13,067 nt of DNA from an uncultured Bacillota bacterium (GTDB lineage: Bacteria; Bacillota; Clostridia; Tissierellales; Tepidimicrobiaceae). The notes below the pieces were generated by a model, which was not told the origin of the DNA, ran no database searches, and was given only the letters and a program-made list of their open reading frames with translations. Made by a program: the position numbers and the translations under genes. This document shows, in pieces, positions 1-7,515 of this stretch; positions within the stretch are counted from its first letter, which is position 1; each line of letters opens with the position of its first letter. The stretch lies in the NCBI GenBank assembly GCA_937967955.1, contig CALBUB010000063.1, positions 1 through 13,067 of the forward strand, read 5' to 3'.

Positions 1-1091
1 GTTATCCTTTCAACTGGTTGGAAACCTTTAGTCTTTAAAAATTTCATATTATGTCTAAAATTGTTTAGGGCATCAGATGGGTCAATTCGGTGAAAATTAA
101 GTTTTTCTAATATTTCTCTTTCAAATACTACAGACAATATGGTCTTTTCCTCTTCATGACCTGTTTGGGTATTTAGTATATTATCTACTGCATGGACTAC
201 TACTTTATCTAAAGGAAGTAAAGCAAAAACATCTCTAGCAATCCTTATGGCGGTGCTGGCTACATAATCCTGTACCAGACCATAATAGGCAGTTTTAGTA
301 AGCTTTTTCTTAGATAGCTTCCCTGTTTTTGTTAAGCTTAAAGAATAAGTTGGAACTACAGTATTTGATTTTACAGTAAATTCAACTTCTATAGCAGAAG
401 GCTCATTTATTCCAAATTCAAACTCACTGCCAAAGTCCAACAGGTCATCAAGGGGACTCATTTCTCCTATTACCTGTAGATAAGCATCTATATCCCCTTT
501 TAATATTCTGCCTGCTAGTTCATTTAATTTTTTCCACTCTTCATAGTCCCTTTTATCCTCTTGGCGGGCAGCCTTTACCTTTTCCTCAAGTTTTTTCTTT
601 TTCTTATCTCCTCTGGCTTTAAATATTCTATCAATAAAGCTGGGTTTGTAGCTTTCTAGTTTCCTAATAGCCTCAGCTTCTTTAGGGCCTATTCCCTCTG
701 GATTAAAGGGCTCTTTTAAAGAGTAGATATATTTCCAATTTATATATTCATCGCATTCTTTATGAACTCCAGTTATAAGCTCTATGTAATTGTTGTATTC
801 CTCTACAGCTAGCCTATTTCTTTCTATTTCTTTAAGTCTTTCTTCTTGTTTTTGAAGCTGTATCTGTTCTCTTTTTGTATAGGCTTTAGAGTTGTATTTC
901 CTTTTGCCAGAAGTAGTAGTTACATAGGATATGCCAGTTCCAGGAATACCAATGGTTTCGGTTCTTCTTCCACTAGAGTGGATAGTATACCTTAACCCCC
1001 TTGTTCCAAAGCTTACACTAGCCCCAGTTTTGCCCAAATTTAGCCTTACCCCTTTAGCAAGCTTTATACTTTTTCGCATTCTAAGACCCAT
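1..1091 (-). CDS. DUF4236 domain protein, 3' end beyond window
   Basis: The frame is open from the ATG at 1091 to the window edge (363 full codons), so the C-terminus is missing. An AGGAGG site at 1098-1103 sits 6 nt before the start. The first ~55 residues (MGLRMRKSIKLAKGVRLNLG..., then SFGTRGLRYT, TETIGIPGTGISY) match the DUF4236 pattern: a basic, glycine-rich N-terminal domain of unknown function found in many bacteria. Next comes a highly charged, probably helical or coiled-coil stretch (about residues 65-190, rich in K, E and R, including KKKKKLEEK). The remaining ~170 residues form a mixed alpha/beta region I do not recognise. There is no signal peptide or membrane segment, so it is probably cytoplasmic. 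It is divergent from the DUF454 gene. The domain assignment is fairly secure; no function can be stated. Confidence 0.85.
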   Translation of the reverse strand, partial: MGLRMRKSIKLAKGVRLNLGKTGASVSFGTRGLRYTIHSSGRRTETIGIPGTGISYVTTTSGKRKYNSKAYTKREQIQLQKQEERLKEIERNRLAVEEYNNYIELITGVHKECDEYINWKYIYSLKEPFNPEGIGPKEAEAIRKLESYKPSFIDRIFKARGDKKKKKLEEKVKAARQEDKRDYEEWKKLNELAGRILKGDIDAYLQVIGEMSPLDDLLDFGSEFEFGINEPSAIEVEFTVKSNTVVPTYSLSLTKTGKLSKKKLTKTAYYGLVQDYVASTAIRIARDVFALLPLDKVVVHAVDNILNTQTGHEEEKTILSVVFEREILEKLNFHRIDPSDALNNFRHNMKFLKTKGFQPVERI

Positions 1092-1121
1092 ATATACCCT
1101 CCTATATTCCTGTTTAATTTT

Positions 1122-1150
1122 AAGATAACATTTATATTAGTATTTTTCAA
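1122..1150 (-). promoter_or_regulatory. Candidate sigma-A promoter of the DUF4236 gene
   Basis: On the minus strand TTGAAA (1145-1150) is followed after 17 bp by TATCTT (1122-1127). The -10 lies about 30 bp upstream of the start codon and about 20 bp upstream of its ribosome binding site. The spacing is ideal and the -35 matches 5 of 6; the -10 is weaker. Confidence 0.5.
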
Positions 1151-1206
1151 CGTTACACTATGCTCTATTTTTATACTTGTATTATAAAGGCAGTAAAAAT
1201 TTGGCT

Positions 1207-1236
1207 TTGAATAGTTTTCTTAAAACACGGTATATA
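1207..1236 (+). promoter_or_regulatory. Candidate promoter of the DUF454 gene
   Basis: TTGAAT (1207-1212) and TATATA (1231-1236) are separated by 18 bp. They lie just upstream of the AGAGGAGG ribosome binding site at 1257-1264. AT-rich DNA gives such matches by chance, hence the moderate score. Confidence 0.4.
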
Positions 1237-1269
1237 TATTTTATAGGATACTTTACAGAGGAGGAAAAT

Positions 1270-1641
1270 ATGAAGGTTATCAATGTATTATTTATCGCTT
1301 TAGGTTTTATATTCTTTTCTATTGGACTAATAGGGGTTGTAGTACCTGTACTACCAACTACCCCTTTCCTAATATTAGCATCAGCAAGTTTCGTTAAAGG
1401 TTCTCCTAAATTTGATAGATGGCTAAAGGGCACCAGAATATATAAAGATTACGCAGAGGATTTTGTAAAAAATAGAGCTATGACCTTTAAAAGAAAGGCC
1501 CAGTTAATGGCTTTATCAGATTTTATGCTTTTATTCCCTTTGATTAAAATTGATAATATTTACATTAGAGCCTTTATCCTTGCTGTAATAATAGCAAAAT
1601 ATTGGTATTTCATATTTAAAATAAAAACCATAAAGGAATAG
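1270..1641 (+). CDS. DUF454 (YbaN-type) small inner-membrane protein
   Basis: A 123-residue protein. I chose the ATG at 1270 over an in-frame ATG at 1177 because AGAGGAGG (1257-1264) is placed for 1270, and because the N-terminus then begins directly with the hydrophobic helix typical of the family. The DUF454 signature is clear at residues ~5-45: LGFIFFSIGLIGVVVPVLPTT, PFLILAS and a following SP-FDRWL. A basic stretch (about residues 70-85, KRKAQ) and two more hydrophobic segments at the C-terminus give about three to four membrane helices. Family members (E. coli YbaN) are membrane proteins without a defined biochemical role. Length is normal for the family. It stands alone and is followed by a weak hairpin. 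Confidence 0.88.
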   Translation: MKVINVLFIALGFIFFSIGLIGVVVPVLPTTPFLILASASFVKGSPKFDRWLKGTRIYKDYAEDFVKNRAMTFKRKAQLMALSDFMLLFPLIKIDNIYIRAFILAVIIAKYWYFIFKIKTIKE

Positions 1642-1653
1642 ATTAAGACTACA

Positions 1654-1684
1654 AAACCTATAACATATATACTGCCATAGGTTT
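1654..1684 (+). terminator. Possible terminator after the DUF454 gene
   Basis: AAACCTAT (1654-1661) and ATAGGTTT (1677-1684) form an 8-bp stem around a 15-nt loop, followed by GTTTATT. The stem is short and the T-tract interrupted, so termination is likely inefficient. Confidence 0.4.
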
Positions 1685-1702
1685 GTTTATTGTGGGCTTT
1701 AC

Positions 1703-1732
1703 TTGAGAAAGCTTCCTCTTAAAGGCTATAAT
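1703..1732 (+). promoter_or_regulatory. Sigma-A promoter of the hydantoinase-HDAC operon
   Basis: TTGAGA (1703-1708), an 18-bp spacer and a perfect TATAAT (1727-1732). A start near 1739 leaves a ~30-nt leader ending in AGGAGG (1757-1762). Confidence 0.65.
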
Positions 1733-1769
1733 AGAATTAATAATAATTATAGGAAGAGGAGGCTTTAAA

Positions 1770-3479
1770 TTGCTTGTAGGTATCGATATGGGTGGTACCA
1801 ATATAGATGGGGTCATCATAGAGAAGGGTAAAATCATAAAATCCATTAAAAGGCCTACAAATAGAGAAGATCTATTTGGTACCATTTGGTGTACCCTAAA
1901 AGAGCTTCTTGAAGGCTTTGATAAGACTAAAATAGAAAGGATTAATTTGAGTACAACCATATCCACAAATGCTATTGTAGAAAAAAAGACAGCAACAGTG
2001 GGAATGATAATTGAACCAGGTCCAGGCCTACCGTATGATTATCTAGCTTGTGGTAATGAAAATGTGTTTGTATCAGGCTATATAGACCATAGAGGCAATG
2101 TGGTTGAGGATTTAAATATAGATGAAATAAAGGATGCAATCAAACTATTTAAAGAAAAAAATATAGAGACCTATGCCGTTGTAGGCAAATTTTCCACTAG
2201 AAAGCCTGAACACGAAATTAGGATTAAAGAACTTTTACAAAGGGAGATAAAACCCACTCCTACAATTACCTTAGGCCACACTATGTCTGGTAAATTAAAC
2301 TTTCCCCGCAGAGTCTTTACATCCTATCTCAATTCAGCAGTACATAATACTTTTAAAGAATTTGCAGAAAACATTAAGCAATCTATGGAAAGGGAAGGAA
2401 TTTCTGCCCCCCTATTCATACTAAAGGCCGATGGGGGTACCATGAGTATAAAAAAGGCCATAGAAAAACCTGTGGAAACAATCCTTTCCGGCCCTGCTGC
2501 AAGCTTTATGGGAATTTCTGCTATGCTCCCTACAAATAAGGATGCTATATTCTTAGATATTGGTGGAACTACTACAGATATATTCTTCCTAGCTGATGGA
2601 GTACCCTTATTTGAACCTTTAGGAATAAAAATCGGCAAGTATAAAACCTTGGTAAGGGCCATATATACTGTTTCCATTGGCTTAGGTGGAGATAGTGCTA
2701 TAGAAATTGCTAATGGCAGTATAAAAATAGGTCCAGTAAGAAAAGGCAAACCCTATGCCTTTGGTGGGCCTAAACCTACTCCAACAGACGCCATGATAGT
2801 ATTAGGGTTTTTAGATAATGATATTTTTAATAGTATGGATGTTAAATATGTAAAGGATAGGGCCTATGAATCTATGGAAACTCTTGGAAAAATAATTGAT
2901 AAAGGAGCTGAAGATACAGCCAAGCTAGTATTAAATACTATGGCAGACATTATTAAAGCTAAAATAGAGCAGTTGTTAGAAGAAATTAACCAAAAGCCTG
3001 TTTATACAATTAAGGAACTGCTTTATGGCAAAAAAGTCCAACCAAAATTAATAAATGTAATTGGTGGTCCTGCAAAAGTACTTGCCCCCATCCTTAAAGA
3101 AAAATTTAATTTGCCCTGCTACTATCCCAAAAACTTCCATGTGGCCAATGCTGTAGGAGCAGCTTTAGCTCGTCCTACTATTGAGATTACAATGCATGTG
3201 GATACCTCTAAGGGGATACTTTCTGTACCAGAATTGGATATTTACGAAAAAATAAGTCCTAGATTCAACCTAAATATGGCAAGGAAAAAGGCCTTAGAGC
3301 TAGTTAAGGAAAATGGAAAAAACATAGGGGCAACTGAAGATGAATTAGAAGCAGAGATTGTTGAAGAAAGCTGCTTTAATATGGTACGGGGCTTTTTCAC
3401 TACTGGCCAGGATATTAGAATAAAGGCTCAAATAAAACCTGGTCTTATCCAGCAGCTGAGAGGTGATAAATATGATTAA
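1770..3479 (+). CDS. Hydantoinase/oxoprolinase-family ATPase (HyuA-like)
   Basis: A 569-residue protein starting at TTG 1770, 7 nt after AGGAGG. It has the ASKHA (actin/hexokinase-like) phosphate-binding signatures of the hydantoinase A/5-oxoprolinase family. The N-terminal domain opens with GIDMGGTNIDG (residues 4-14) and has the STNAIVEKK segment at ~65-73. The second domain contains LSGPAAS (239-245), FLDIGGTTTDI (261-271) and IGLGGDSA (303-310). A conserved-looking INVIGGPAKV lies near 428-437. Family members use ATP to hydrolyse cyclic imides or amides such as hydantoins and 5-oxoproline; related archaeal-type proteins serve cofactor pathways. It is shorter than typical HyuA (~690 residues), and no HyuB partner lies next to it. 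Instead it overlaps by 8 bp with an HDAC-fold hydrolase, suggesting joint action on one substrate. The family call is firm; the substrate is unknown. Confidence 0.88.
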   Translation: MLVGIDMGGTNIDGVIIEKGKIIKSIKRPTNREDLFGTIWCTLKELLEGFDKTKIERINLSTTISTNAIVEKKTATVGMIIEPGPGLPYDYLACGNENVFVSGYIDHRGNVVEDLNIDEIKDAIKLFKEKNIETYAVVGKFSTRKPEHEIRIKELLQREIKPTPTITLGHTMSGKLNFPRRVFTSYLNSAVHNTFKEFAENIKQSMEREGISAPLFILKADGGTMSIKKAIEKPVETILSGPAASFMGISAMLPTNKDAIFLDIGGTTTDIFFLADGVPLFEPLGIKIGKYKTLVRAIYTVSIGLGGDSAIEIANGSIKIGPVRKGKPYAFGGPKPTPTDAMIVLGFLDNDIFNSMDVKYVKDRAYESMETLGKIIDKGAEDTAKLVLNTMADIIKAKIEQLLEEINQKPVYTIKELLYGKKVQPKLINVIGGPAKVLAPILKEKFNLPCYYPKNFHVANAVGAALARPTIEITMHVDTSKGILSVPELDIYEKISPRFNLNMARKKALELVKENGKNIGATEDELEAEIVEESCFNMVRGFFTTGQDIRIKAQIKPGLIQQLRGDKYD

Positions 3480-4779
3480 AGCTAAAAACAAATTAGGCCT
3501 TGTATTCTTCCCTGCCTTTGACTGGGCTATAAGTCCTACCCATCCAGAAAGGGAAGAAAGGTTATTATATACTCAAGATCAGCTATTTGAAGAAGGTATT
3601 GAGGATATTGAAGGTATAGAGTTTTTCAATCCCATTTTAGCTGAGGAAAAAGACATTAAAAGAGTCCATTTCTGCGTTCCAGATGTTAAAGCAAGGGTTA
3701 CAAAGTCCCATCTGATATCTGCTGGAGGAGCCATAAAAGCTTTCCAAATGGTAATGGAAAAGAAAGTAGATAAGGCCTTCGCACTAGTTCGTCCCCCTGG
3801 ACACCATGCCCAAAGAGTAGTATATGGAGATAGGGGCTTCTGTATTATAAATGTGGAAGCGGTAATGCTTGAAAGAATAAGGCAGGAATATAAGGATTTA
3901 AGGGTGGCTATTGTGGATACAGACTGCCACCATGGAGATGGAACCCAGGACATATACTGGAATGACAAGGATACCCTGTTTATTTCTTTCCATCAAGATG
4001 GAAGAACCTTATACCCAGGCACTGGTTTTATAGATGAGTTTGGAGGGCCTGGAGCCTATGGCTACAATATAAATATACCTCTTCCACCTGGTACTGGAGA
4101 AGAAGGCTTCTTATATGTGTTAGACAATGTGGTACTACCTATATTGGACGAATATAAACCTGATATAATCATCAATTCAGCTGGCCAGGATAACCACTAC
4201 ACTGACCCTATTACCAATATGAACTTCACAGCTCAAGGCTATGCAAAGCTTAACCATAGATTAAACCCGGATATAGCAGTTCTTGAGGGGGGATACTCCA
4301 TAGAAGGAGCACTACCTTATATAAACTTGGGAATTATACTAGCCATGGCTGGGCTGGACTACTCTAAAGTAAAAGAACCAGATTATAATATAGAAAAGCT
4401 AAAACAACCTAAGGAAATAACAGAATATGTAAAGAAAGTATCTGAAGTTGTATATAATCGCTGGAAAGATAGGGATAAGCTATATATTAAAGATATAAAA
4501 GGTAAAGATTACATCCAAATACCAAGGCAAGTATATTACGATACAGATGGAATACTAGAAAAGCAAATTCAAAACTATAAAGTATGTAATAGGTGCTCTG
4601 GTATAAATACTATCGATTCCAGAAGTGATACCGGCTACCATATATTTGCCATAACTATCCCCAGAGATGCCTGTCCTAATTGTATTGATGAGGGATATAG
4701 GCTATATAAACATACATCTAACAAATATACCCATGTATATTTACAGGATAGAGTAAATGATGAATATTTAGCTAAATAA
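3472..4779 (+). CDS. Histone-deacetylase-fold amidohydrolase with C-terminal CxxC/CxxC module
   Basis: A 435-residue protein. I chose ATG 3472, which follows AGAGGTGA closely and overlaps the upstream stop by 8 bp; a GTG at 3463 in frame lacks a placed site. HDAC catalytic elements are all present: the RPPGHH pair (His111, His112), DTDCHHGDG with Zn ligands Asp151 and His153, AGQDNH with third ligand Asp240, and LEGGY with catalytic Tyr275. Bacterial members (AcuC, acetylpolyamine amidohydrolases) remove acetyl or other acyl groups from lysines, polyamines or small amides. Beyond the ~300-residue catalytic core, about 125 extra residues carry Cys372/Cys375 and Cys401/Cys404, a probable structural zinc knuckle not usual for AcuC. 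It is cytoplasmic, with no signal peptide. The enzyme family is certain; the natural substrate is not known, though coupling to the upstream ATPase suggests a small-molecule amide rather than protein lysines. Confidence 0.92.
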   Translation: MIKAKNKLGLVFFPAFDWAISPTHPEREERLLYTQDQLFEEGIEDIEGIEFFNPILAEEKDIKRVHFCVPDVKARVTKSHLISAGGAIKAFQMVMEKKVDKAFALVRPPGHHAQRVVYGDRGFCIINVEAVMLERIRQEYKDLRVAIVDTDCHHGDGTQDIYWNDKDTLFISFHQDGRTLYPGTGFIDEFGGPGAYGYNINIPLPPGTGEEGFLYVLDNVVLPILDEYKPDIIINSAGQDNHYTDPITNMNFTAQGYAKLNHRLNPDIAVLEGGYSIEGALPYINLGIILAMAGLDYSKVKEPDYNIEKLKQPKEITEYVKKVSEVVYNRWKDRDKLYIKDIKGKDYIQIPRQVYYDTDGILEKQIQNYKVCNRCSGINTIDSRSDTGYHIFAITIPRDACPNCIDEGYRLYKHTSNKYTHVYLQDRVNDEYLAK

Positions 4780-4782
4780 CAA

Positions 4783-4820
4783 AAGGCATATAGTAAGAAG
4801 ACTTTCTTACTATATGCCTT
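4783..4820. terminator. Strong bidirectional terminator after the HDAC-like gene
   Basis: A perfect 17-bp stem: AAGGCATATAGTAAGAA (4783-4799), loop GACT, and its exact complement (4804-4820). On the plus strand it is followed by ACTTTTCT; on the minus strand by TTGTTATTT. It starts 4 bp after the HDAC-like stop codon and so closes that operon. Confidence 0.9.
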
Positions 4821-4970
4821 ACTTTTCTGCTACTGATACTTGCCCTATTTTTCCCTCCTTCAATTCCTTTTTATAAAACACCATAAAGGTTATAGTAGTA
4901 ATAGCTGCTACTCAATTATGATGCTAGACCAACATATAGTATTATGAGCCTTTTTATAGATTTTTTCCAT
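4819..4970 (-). pseudogene. Remnant or frameshifted small membrane-protein ORF
   Basis: On the minus strand, from TGA at 4912-4914 to TAA at 4819-4821, a 30-codon frame reads VAAITTITFMVFYKKELKEG followed by KIGQVSVAEK: a hydrophobic helix, then a basic amphipathic tail, like the C-terminus of a transporter or small membrane protein. In another frame immediately upstream, ATG 4970 opens a 20-codon stretch (MEKIYKKAHNTICWSSIIIE) ending at TAG 4908-4910. One added base near 4911 would join the two into a ~50-residue single-helix protein. ATG 4970 has no clear ribosome binding site. Either a decayed gene 3' end or a frameshifted small gene. I cannot name the family. Its stop codon lies inside the strong terminator stem, as expected of a once-real convergent gene. 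Confidence 0.35.
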
Positions 4971-4983
4971 TTTAAAAGTAAAA

Positions 4984-5002
4984 GGCACTTTAGAAAGTGT
5001 CC
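4984..5002 (-). terminator. Probable terminator after the MATE gene
   Basis: On the minus strand GGACACTTT-CT-AAAGTGCC forms an 8-bp stem with one bulged A, followed by TTTTACTTTT. It lies 11 bp beyond the MATE stop codon. Confidence 0.7.
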
Positions 5003-5013
5003 ATGAATATTAT

Positions 5014-6369
5014 TTATTTTACACCTTTCTTAAGCTTCTTTAAAACAATCAGATACCAACTAGTTAGAACAGTTCCTTTGAATACACTGCTTATACTTAT
5101 ACTCCACCAAACTCCATCTAAGCCTAAGAAAGTTGAAGACAATATTAATGATGCTGGAATACGTAGGGCGTTGAAGGTTACACTTACTAAAGAAGGTGGA
5201 ATAGTCTTTCCTAAGCCGTTAAAAGCACCTTGGGTTGCTATTTCTATAGTCATAAAAAACTGGGATAATCCTAATATCCTCAAGTACCTGATACCAATTT
5301 GTAAAGCTTCAGGATCATTAGGAATAAATAGCTTAAATAGTGGTCCAGCTCCAAATATAAGAAGCACTGTGGCAAAAATTCCAATACTTCCTACTATCTG
5401 CAAGCCCTTCTTATAGCCTTCCCTTATTCTTTCTAGTTTACCAGCTCCATAGTTCTGGCCTACAAAAGCCGATATGGCCGTAGAAAAACCTCCAGCAGTC
5501 ATCCAGGATATGGATTCTATTTGGGAACCAACTTTTTGGACTGCAACAGGAGTAGGCCCCCACTGGGCTATTATTCTAGCTATTACCATGGCAATACTAG
5601 AAAACAAGCCTTGCTGTATAGCTGCAGGTAGCCCTAATTTTAATATGGTCTTAACATACTCCCTATCAAAAGGAATTTTAAATATGTTTAAATCTTTAAA
5701 TAAAACAGATTTTCTCCTGCTTACATTTATAAATATAAGAGTAACTAGAAACTGAGCTATTATGGTTGCCAATGCTGCTCCTTTAACTCCCATTTTAGGA
5801 AAAGGACCAATTCCCATTATCATAAGTGGATCTAAAAGCATATTGGTCAGCAAGCCTACTGCATTTATTTTAAAAGGAGTAGAACTATCACCAGAACCAT
5901 TAAATATACCTGAAAAAACTGGATTTAAAAAATAAAATACAAGTCCAAAGGAGACAATCAACAGATAATCAGTAGCCATTTGGATTACTTCTTCATCTCC
6001 TAATCTAAAAAAGCCTATAATCTGGTGTCTAAAAGCTATTAATATGGCTGAATAAATAAGTGCAATCAAAATATCTAGCTTTAAAGTATTTGCTGCATAC
6101 TTCTTGGCTGCAGCCATATCCTGCCGGCCTATAGATTGGGCTACTCCAACTTCCGCCCCAATCTTAGGTATCATAAAAAGAGCAGAACCAAACCAGGTAA
6201 AAAAGCCTGCTGTACCTGACGCAGCAACTGCCTTGGTACCTACTCTTCCGAGCCAAAGCATATCTGTTAGGTTATATGCCATTTGTACAAAGGATGTAGC
6301 CATAATAGGAATTGCTAACTTAACTAAAGCTCTACTAATACTACCTTCTACCAATTGCCTATTCTCCAT
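5014..6369 (-). CDS. MATE-family multidrug/metabolite efflux transporter
   Basis: A 451-residue, strongly hydrophobic protein with about 12 predicted membrane helices, the normal MATE size. The start ATG at 6369 follows GGAGGAAT. The N-terminus shows the family pattern: LVKLAIPIMATSFVQMAYNLTDMLWLGRVG, written here in parts as LAIPIMATS and YNLTDMLWLGRVGTKAVAA. The duplicated second half opens with LGLPAAIQQGLFS and contains FVGQNYGAGK, the typical G-Q-N-x-G-A-G motif. Such proteins export drugs or metabolites in exchange for Na+ or H+ across the cytoplasmic membrane. The C-terminus ends in a short basic tail (LKKLKKGVK). It is a single-gene unit: the hairpin at 4984-5002 ends it. A TATAAT at 6393-6398 (minus) is near its start but has no convincing -35 element. 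Substrate not predictable. Confidence 0.93.
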   Translation of the reverse strand: MENRQLVEGSISRALVKLAIPIMATSFVQMAYNLTDMLWLGRVGTKAVAASGTAGFFTWFGSALFMIPKIGAEVGVAQSIGRQDMAAAKKYAANTLKLDILIALIYSAILIAFRHQIIGFFRLGDEEVIQMATDYLLIVSFGLVFYFLNPVFSGIFNGSGDSSTPFKINAVGLLTNMLLDPLMIMGIGPFPKMGVKGAALATIIAQFLVTLIFINVSRRKSVLFKDLNIFKIPFDREYVKTILKLGLPAAIQQGLFSSIAMVIARIIAQWGPTPVAVQKVGSQIESISWMTAGGFSTAISAFVGQNYGAGKLERIREGYKKGLQIVGSIGIFATVLLIFGAGPLFKLFIPNDPEALQIGIRYLRILGLSQFFMTIEIATQGAFNGLGKTIPPSLVSVTFNALRIPASLILSSTFLGLDGVWWSISISSVFKGTVLTSWYLIVLKKLKKGVK

Positions 6370-6473
6370 TAGTTATTCCTCCATATAGTAGGATTATAAT
6401 ATTTAGCATATCAGCAATATTCTATAATAGGAATCCAATTTATTCAATAGTTGCAATAGGACAACACATAAAT

Positions 6474-6506
6474 AAAGCTAAGTTAGCTATAAACTAACTT
6501 AGCTTT
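6474..6506. terminator. Hairpin terminator between germination remnant and MATE gene
   Basis: A 13-bp perfect stem, AAAGCTAAGTTAG (6474-6486) with CTAACTTAGCTTT (6494-6506), and a 7-nt loop. It lies 23 bp past the stop of the gerAB-like remnant. On the minus strand the tail is ATTTATG, a poor T-tract, so the strength is uncertain. Confidence 0.65.
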
Positions 6507-6529
6507 TATATTAAAGCCACTATTTTCTA

Positions 6530-7210
6530 CTAATCATTAGTATGCTTAATATTCTTCCTCCTGAAAAAGTAAACTATCAATATTATAGAAGGTATAATCA
6601 TTATAGATATTAAGGACAATCTATGAAAAATTTGTTGAATAGGTTCTGGCATTGCTATAACTGGCCTATTATCTTTTATTAATACAACTGCAATGGTAGT
6701 CAAAAGAGCTACAGGTATTATAAAAATTTGATTCTTCTTATTAGTAACCTTACCTAAGGCTATTGTAGTAAAATATAAGTATCCTGAAATCTTGACCACA
6801 TTACCCATTATCCAAGCAACTACATATAATAAATCAAAGCCTTGGCTATCTCCAATAGTTATCAAGCGAGTAAAAGTATAATATGGAAAATTTACCCGTT
6901 TTGCATATTCTATTCCTAATGTGGCTTGGACAACTATTACCATTAAAACAACTATTATCATAGAGTAGATTAATGATCTAAAAAAGGGTTTGTTTATTAC
7001 TTTTTTATCGTTTATATAAGGTATTAGCATAGTTAGTATTAAAATATCTATATACCTTAAGGAACTTTTTAAAGCCCCTTTGTTTATATCGGCCAATTTT
7101 GAATCCTTAAGGATTGGTAGAAATATTCCAAAATCATAATTTTCAAATCCTAAAAAAGCTAATATAAAAAACAAAATTATTATAAAAGGAACAGTAACAT
7201 ACCATAAGCT
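6530..7210 (-). pseudogene. gerAB-like spore germination permease, 5' part deleted
   Basis: The minus-strand frame is open from 7210 (just after TAA 7211-7213) to its stop at 6530, giving ~226 residues that begin SLWYVTVPFIIILFFILAF. It matches the C-terminal two-thirds of GerAB/YndE-type permeases (APC superfamily, usually ~365 residues). Features include a helix followed by FGIFLPIL-(x)n-KGAL, about five further membrane segments, and a basic tail (RRKNIKHTND). GerAB subunits sit in the spore inner membrane and help form the germinant-binding receptor with GerAA and GerAC. About 140 N-terminal residues are missing. The only internal start candidates (e.g. TTG 7174) lack a ribosome binding site. 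No gerAC follows; a hairpin does. The frame itself has no internal stop, so the decay may be recent. Confidence 0.8.
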
Positions 7211-7313
7211 TTATCTGAGACAGGGTCTCAAATTCGTAGGCTACAAAATCAGAGGAATGGTTAAAGGCCTCTAATAAATACTCCTTGTTAACTCCTATTT
7301 TTTTAGATACCAT
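7143..7313 (-). pseudogene. gerAA-like germinant receptor subunit, only the 5' end left
   Basis: ATG 7313 follows AGAGGATGA at normal spacing. It reads MVSKKIGVNKEYLLEAFNHS, then SDFVAYEFETLSQIKLMV, resembling the extreme N-terminus of GerAA proteins: a short helical lead, then the SSD-x-V-x-x-EF element. After about residue 38 the similarity stops and translation runs through gerAB sequence in the wrong frame to TGA at 7143. GerAA proteins are ~480-500 residues, so some 450 codons are missing. The original operon order gerAA-gerAB is kept, so one internal deletion from gerAA into gerAB explains both remnants. The identification rests on a short segment and on the gerAB neighbour. Confidence 0.6.
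7216..7230. repeat. Short perfect inverted repeat near the gerAA/gerAB junction
   Basis: TGAGAC-AGG-GTCTCA, a 6-bp stem with a 3-nt loop, lies within the last recognisable gerAA codons, about 10-25 bp from the inferred deletion point. It may be coincidence. Confidence 0.4.
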
Positions 7314-7422
7314 TCGGCTCATCCTCTTTTTAAAATTGACTGTATAATATCTAATATGTATTATTTGCATTTAATTTTTCTAATTCATAAAAATTCCCTT
7401 ATCCTGCTAAAATTCACATCCC

Positions 7423-7452
7423 TTGTCCCTACTTTCTACATTGTGATATAAT
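7423..7452 (+). promoter_or_regulatory. Extended -10 promoter of the DUF5362-like gene
   Basis: TTGTCC (7423-7428), an 18-bp spacer, and TGA-TATAAT (extended -10 at 7444-7452). Downstream, the leader contains an 8-bp inverted repeat, ACCCATTA (7461-7468) with TAATGGGT (7493-7500), ending just before the ribosome binding site (7504-7510). It could form a hairpin next to the start region. Confidence 0.6.
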
Positions 7453-7515
7453 TTAGACAAACCCATTATTATTGTTTTAATTTATAATAGTCTAATGGGT
7501 AAGAAGGGAGATTTC

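Noticed and set aside
931..1128. Plus-strand 65-codon frame opposite the DUF4236 start
   Set aside because: It lies antisense to a well-supported gene, has no ribosome binding site and looks like no known protein; other antisense frames over the large genes were dropped for the same reason.
3463..3471. GTG start for the HDAC-like gene, three codons upstream of the ATG
   Set aside because: The AGAGGTGA site overlaps this GTG and is placed for ATG 3472.
6393..6440. Promoter of the MATE gene
   Set aside because: TATAAT (6393-6398) and TATTAT elements exist, but none has an acceptable -35 at 16-18 bp.
7495..7515. Earlier ATG for the DUF5362-like gene at 7495
   Set aside because: The ribosome binding site AAGGGAG lies downstream of it and upstream of ATG 7516; 7495 also falls in the leader inverted repeat.
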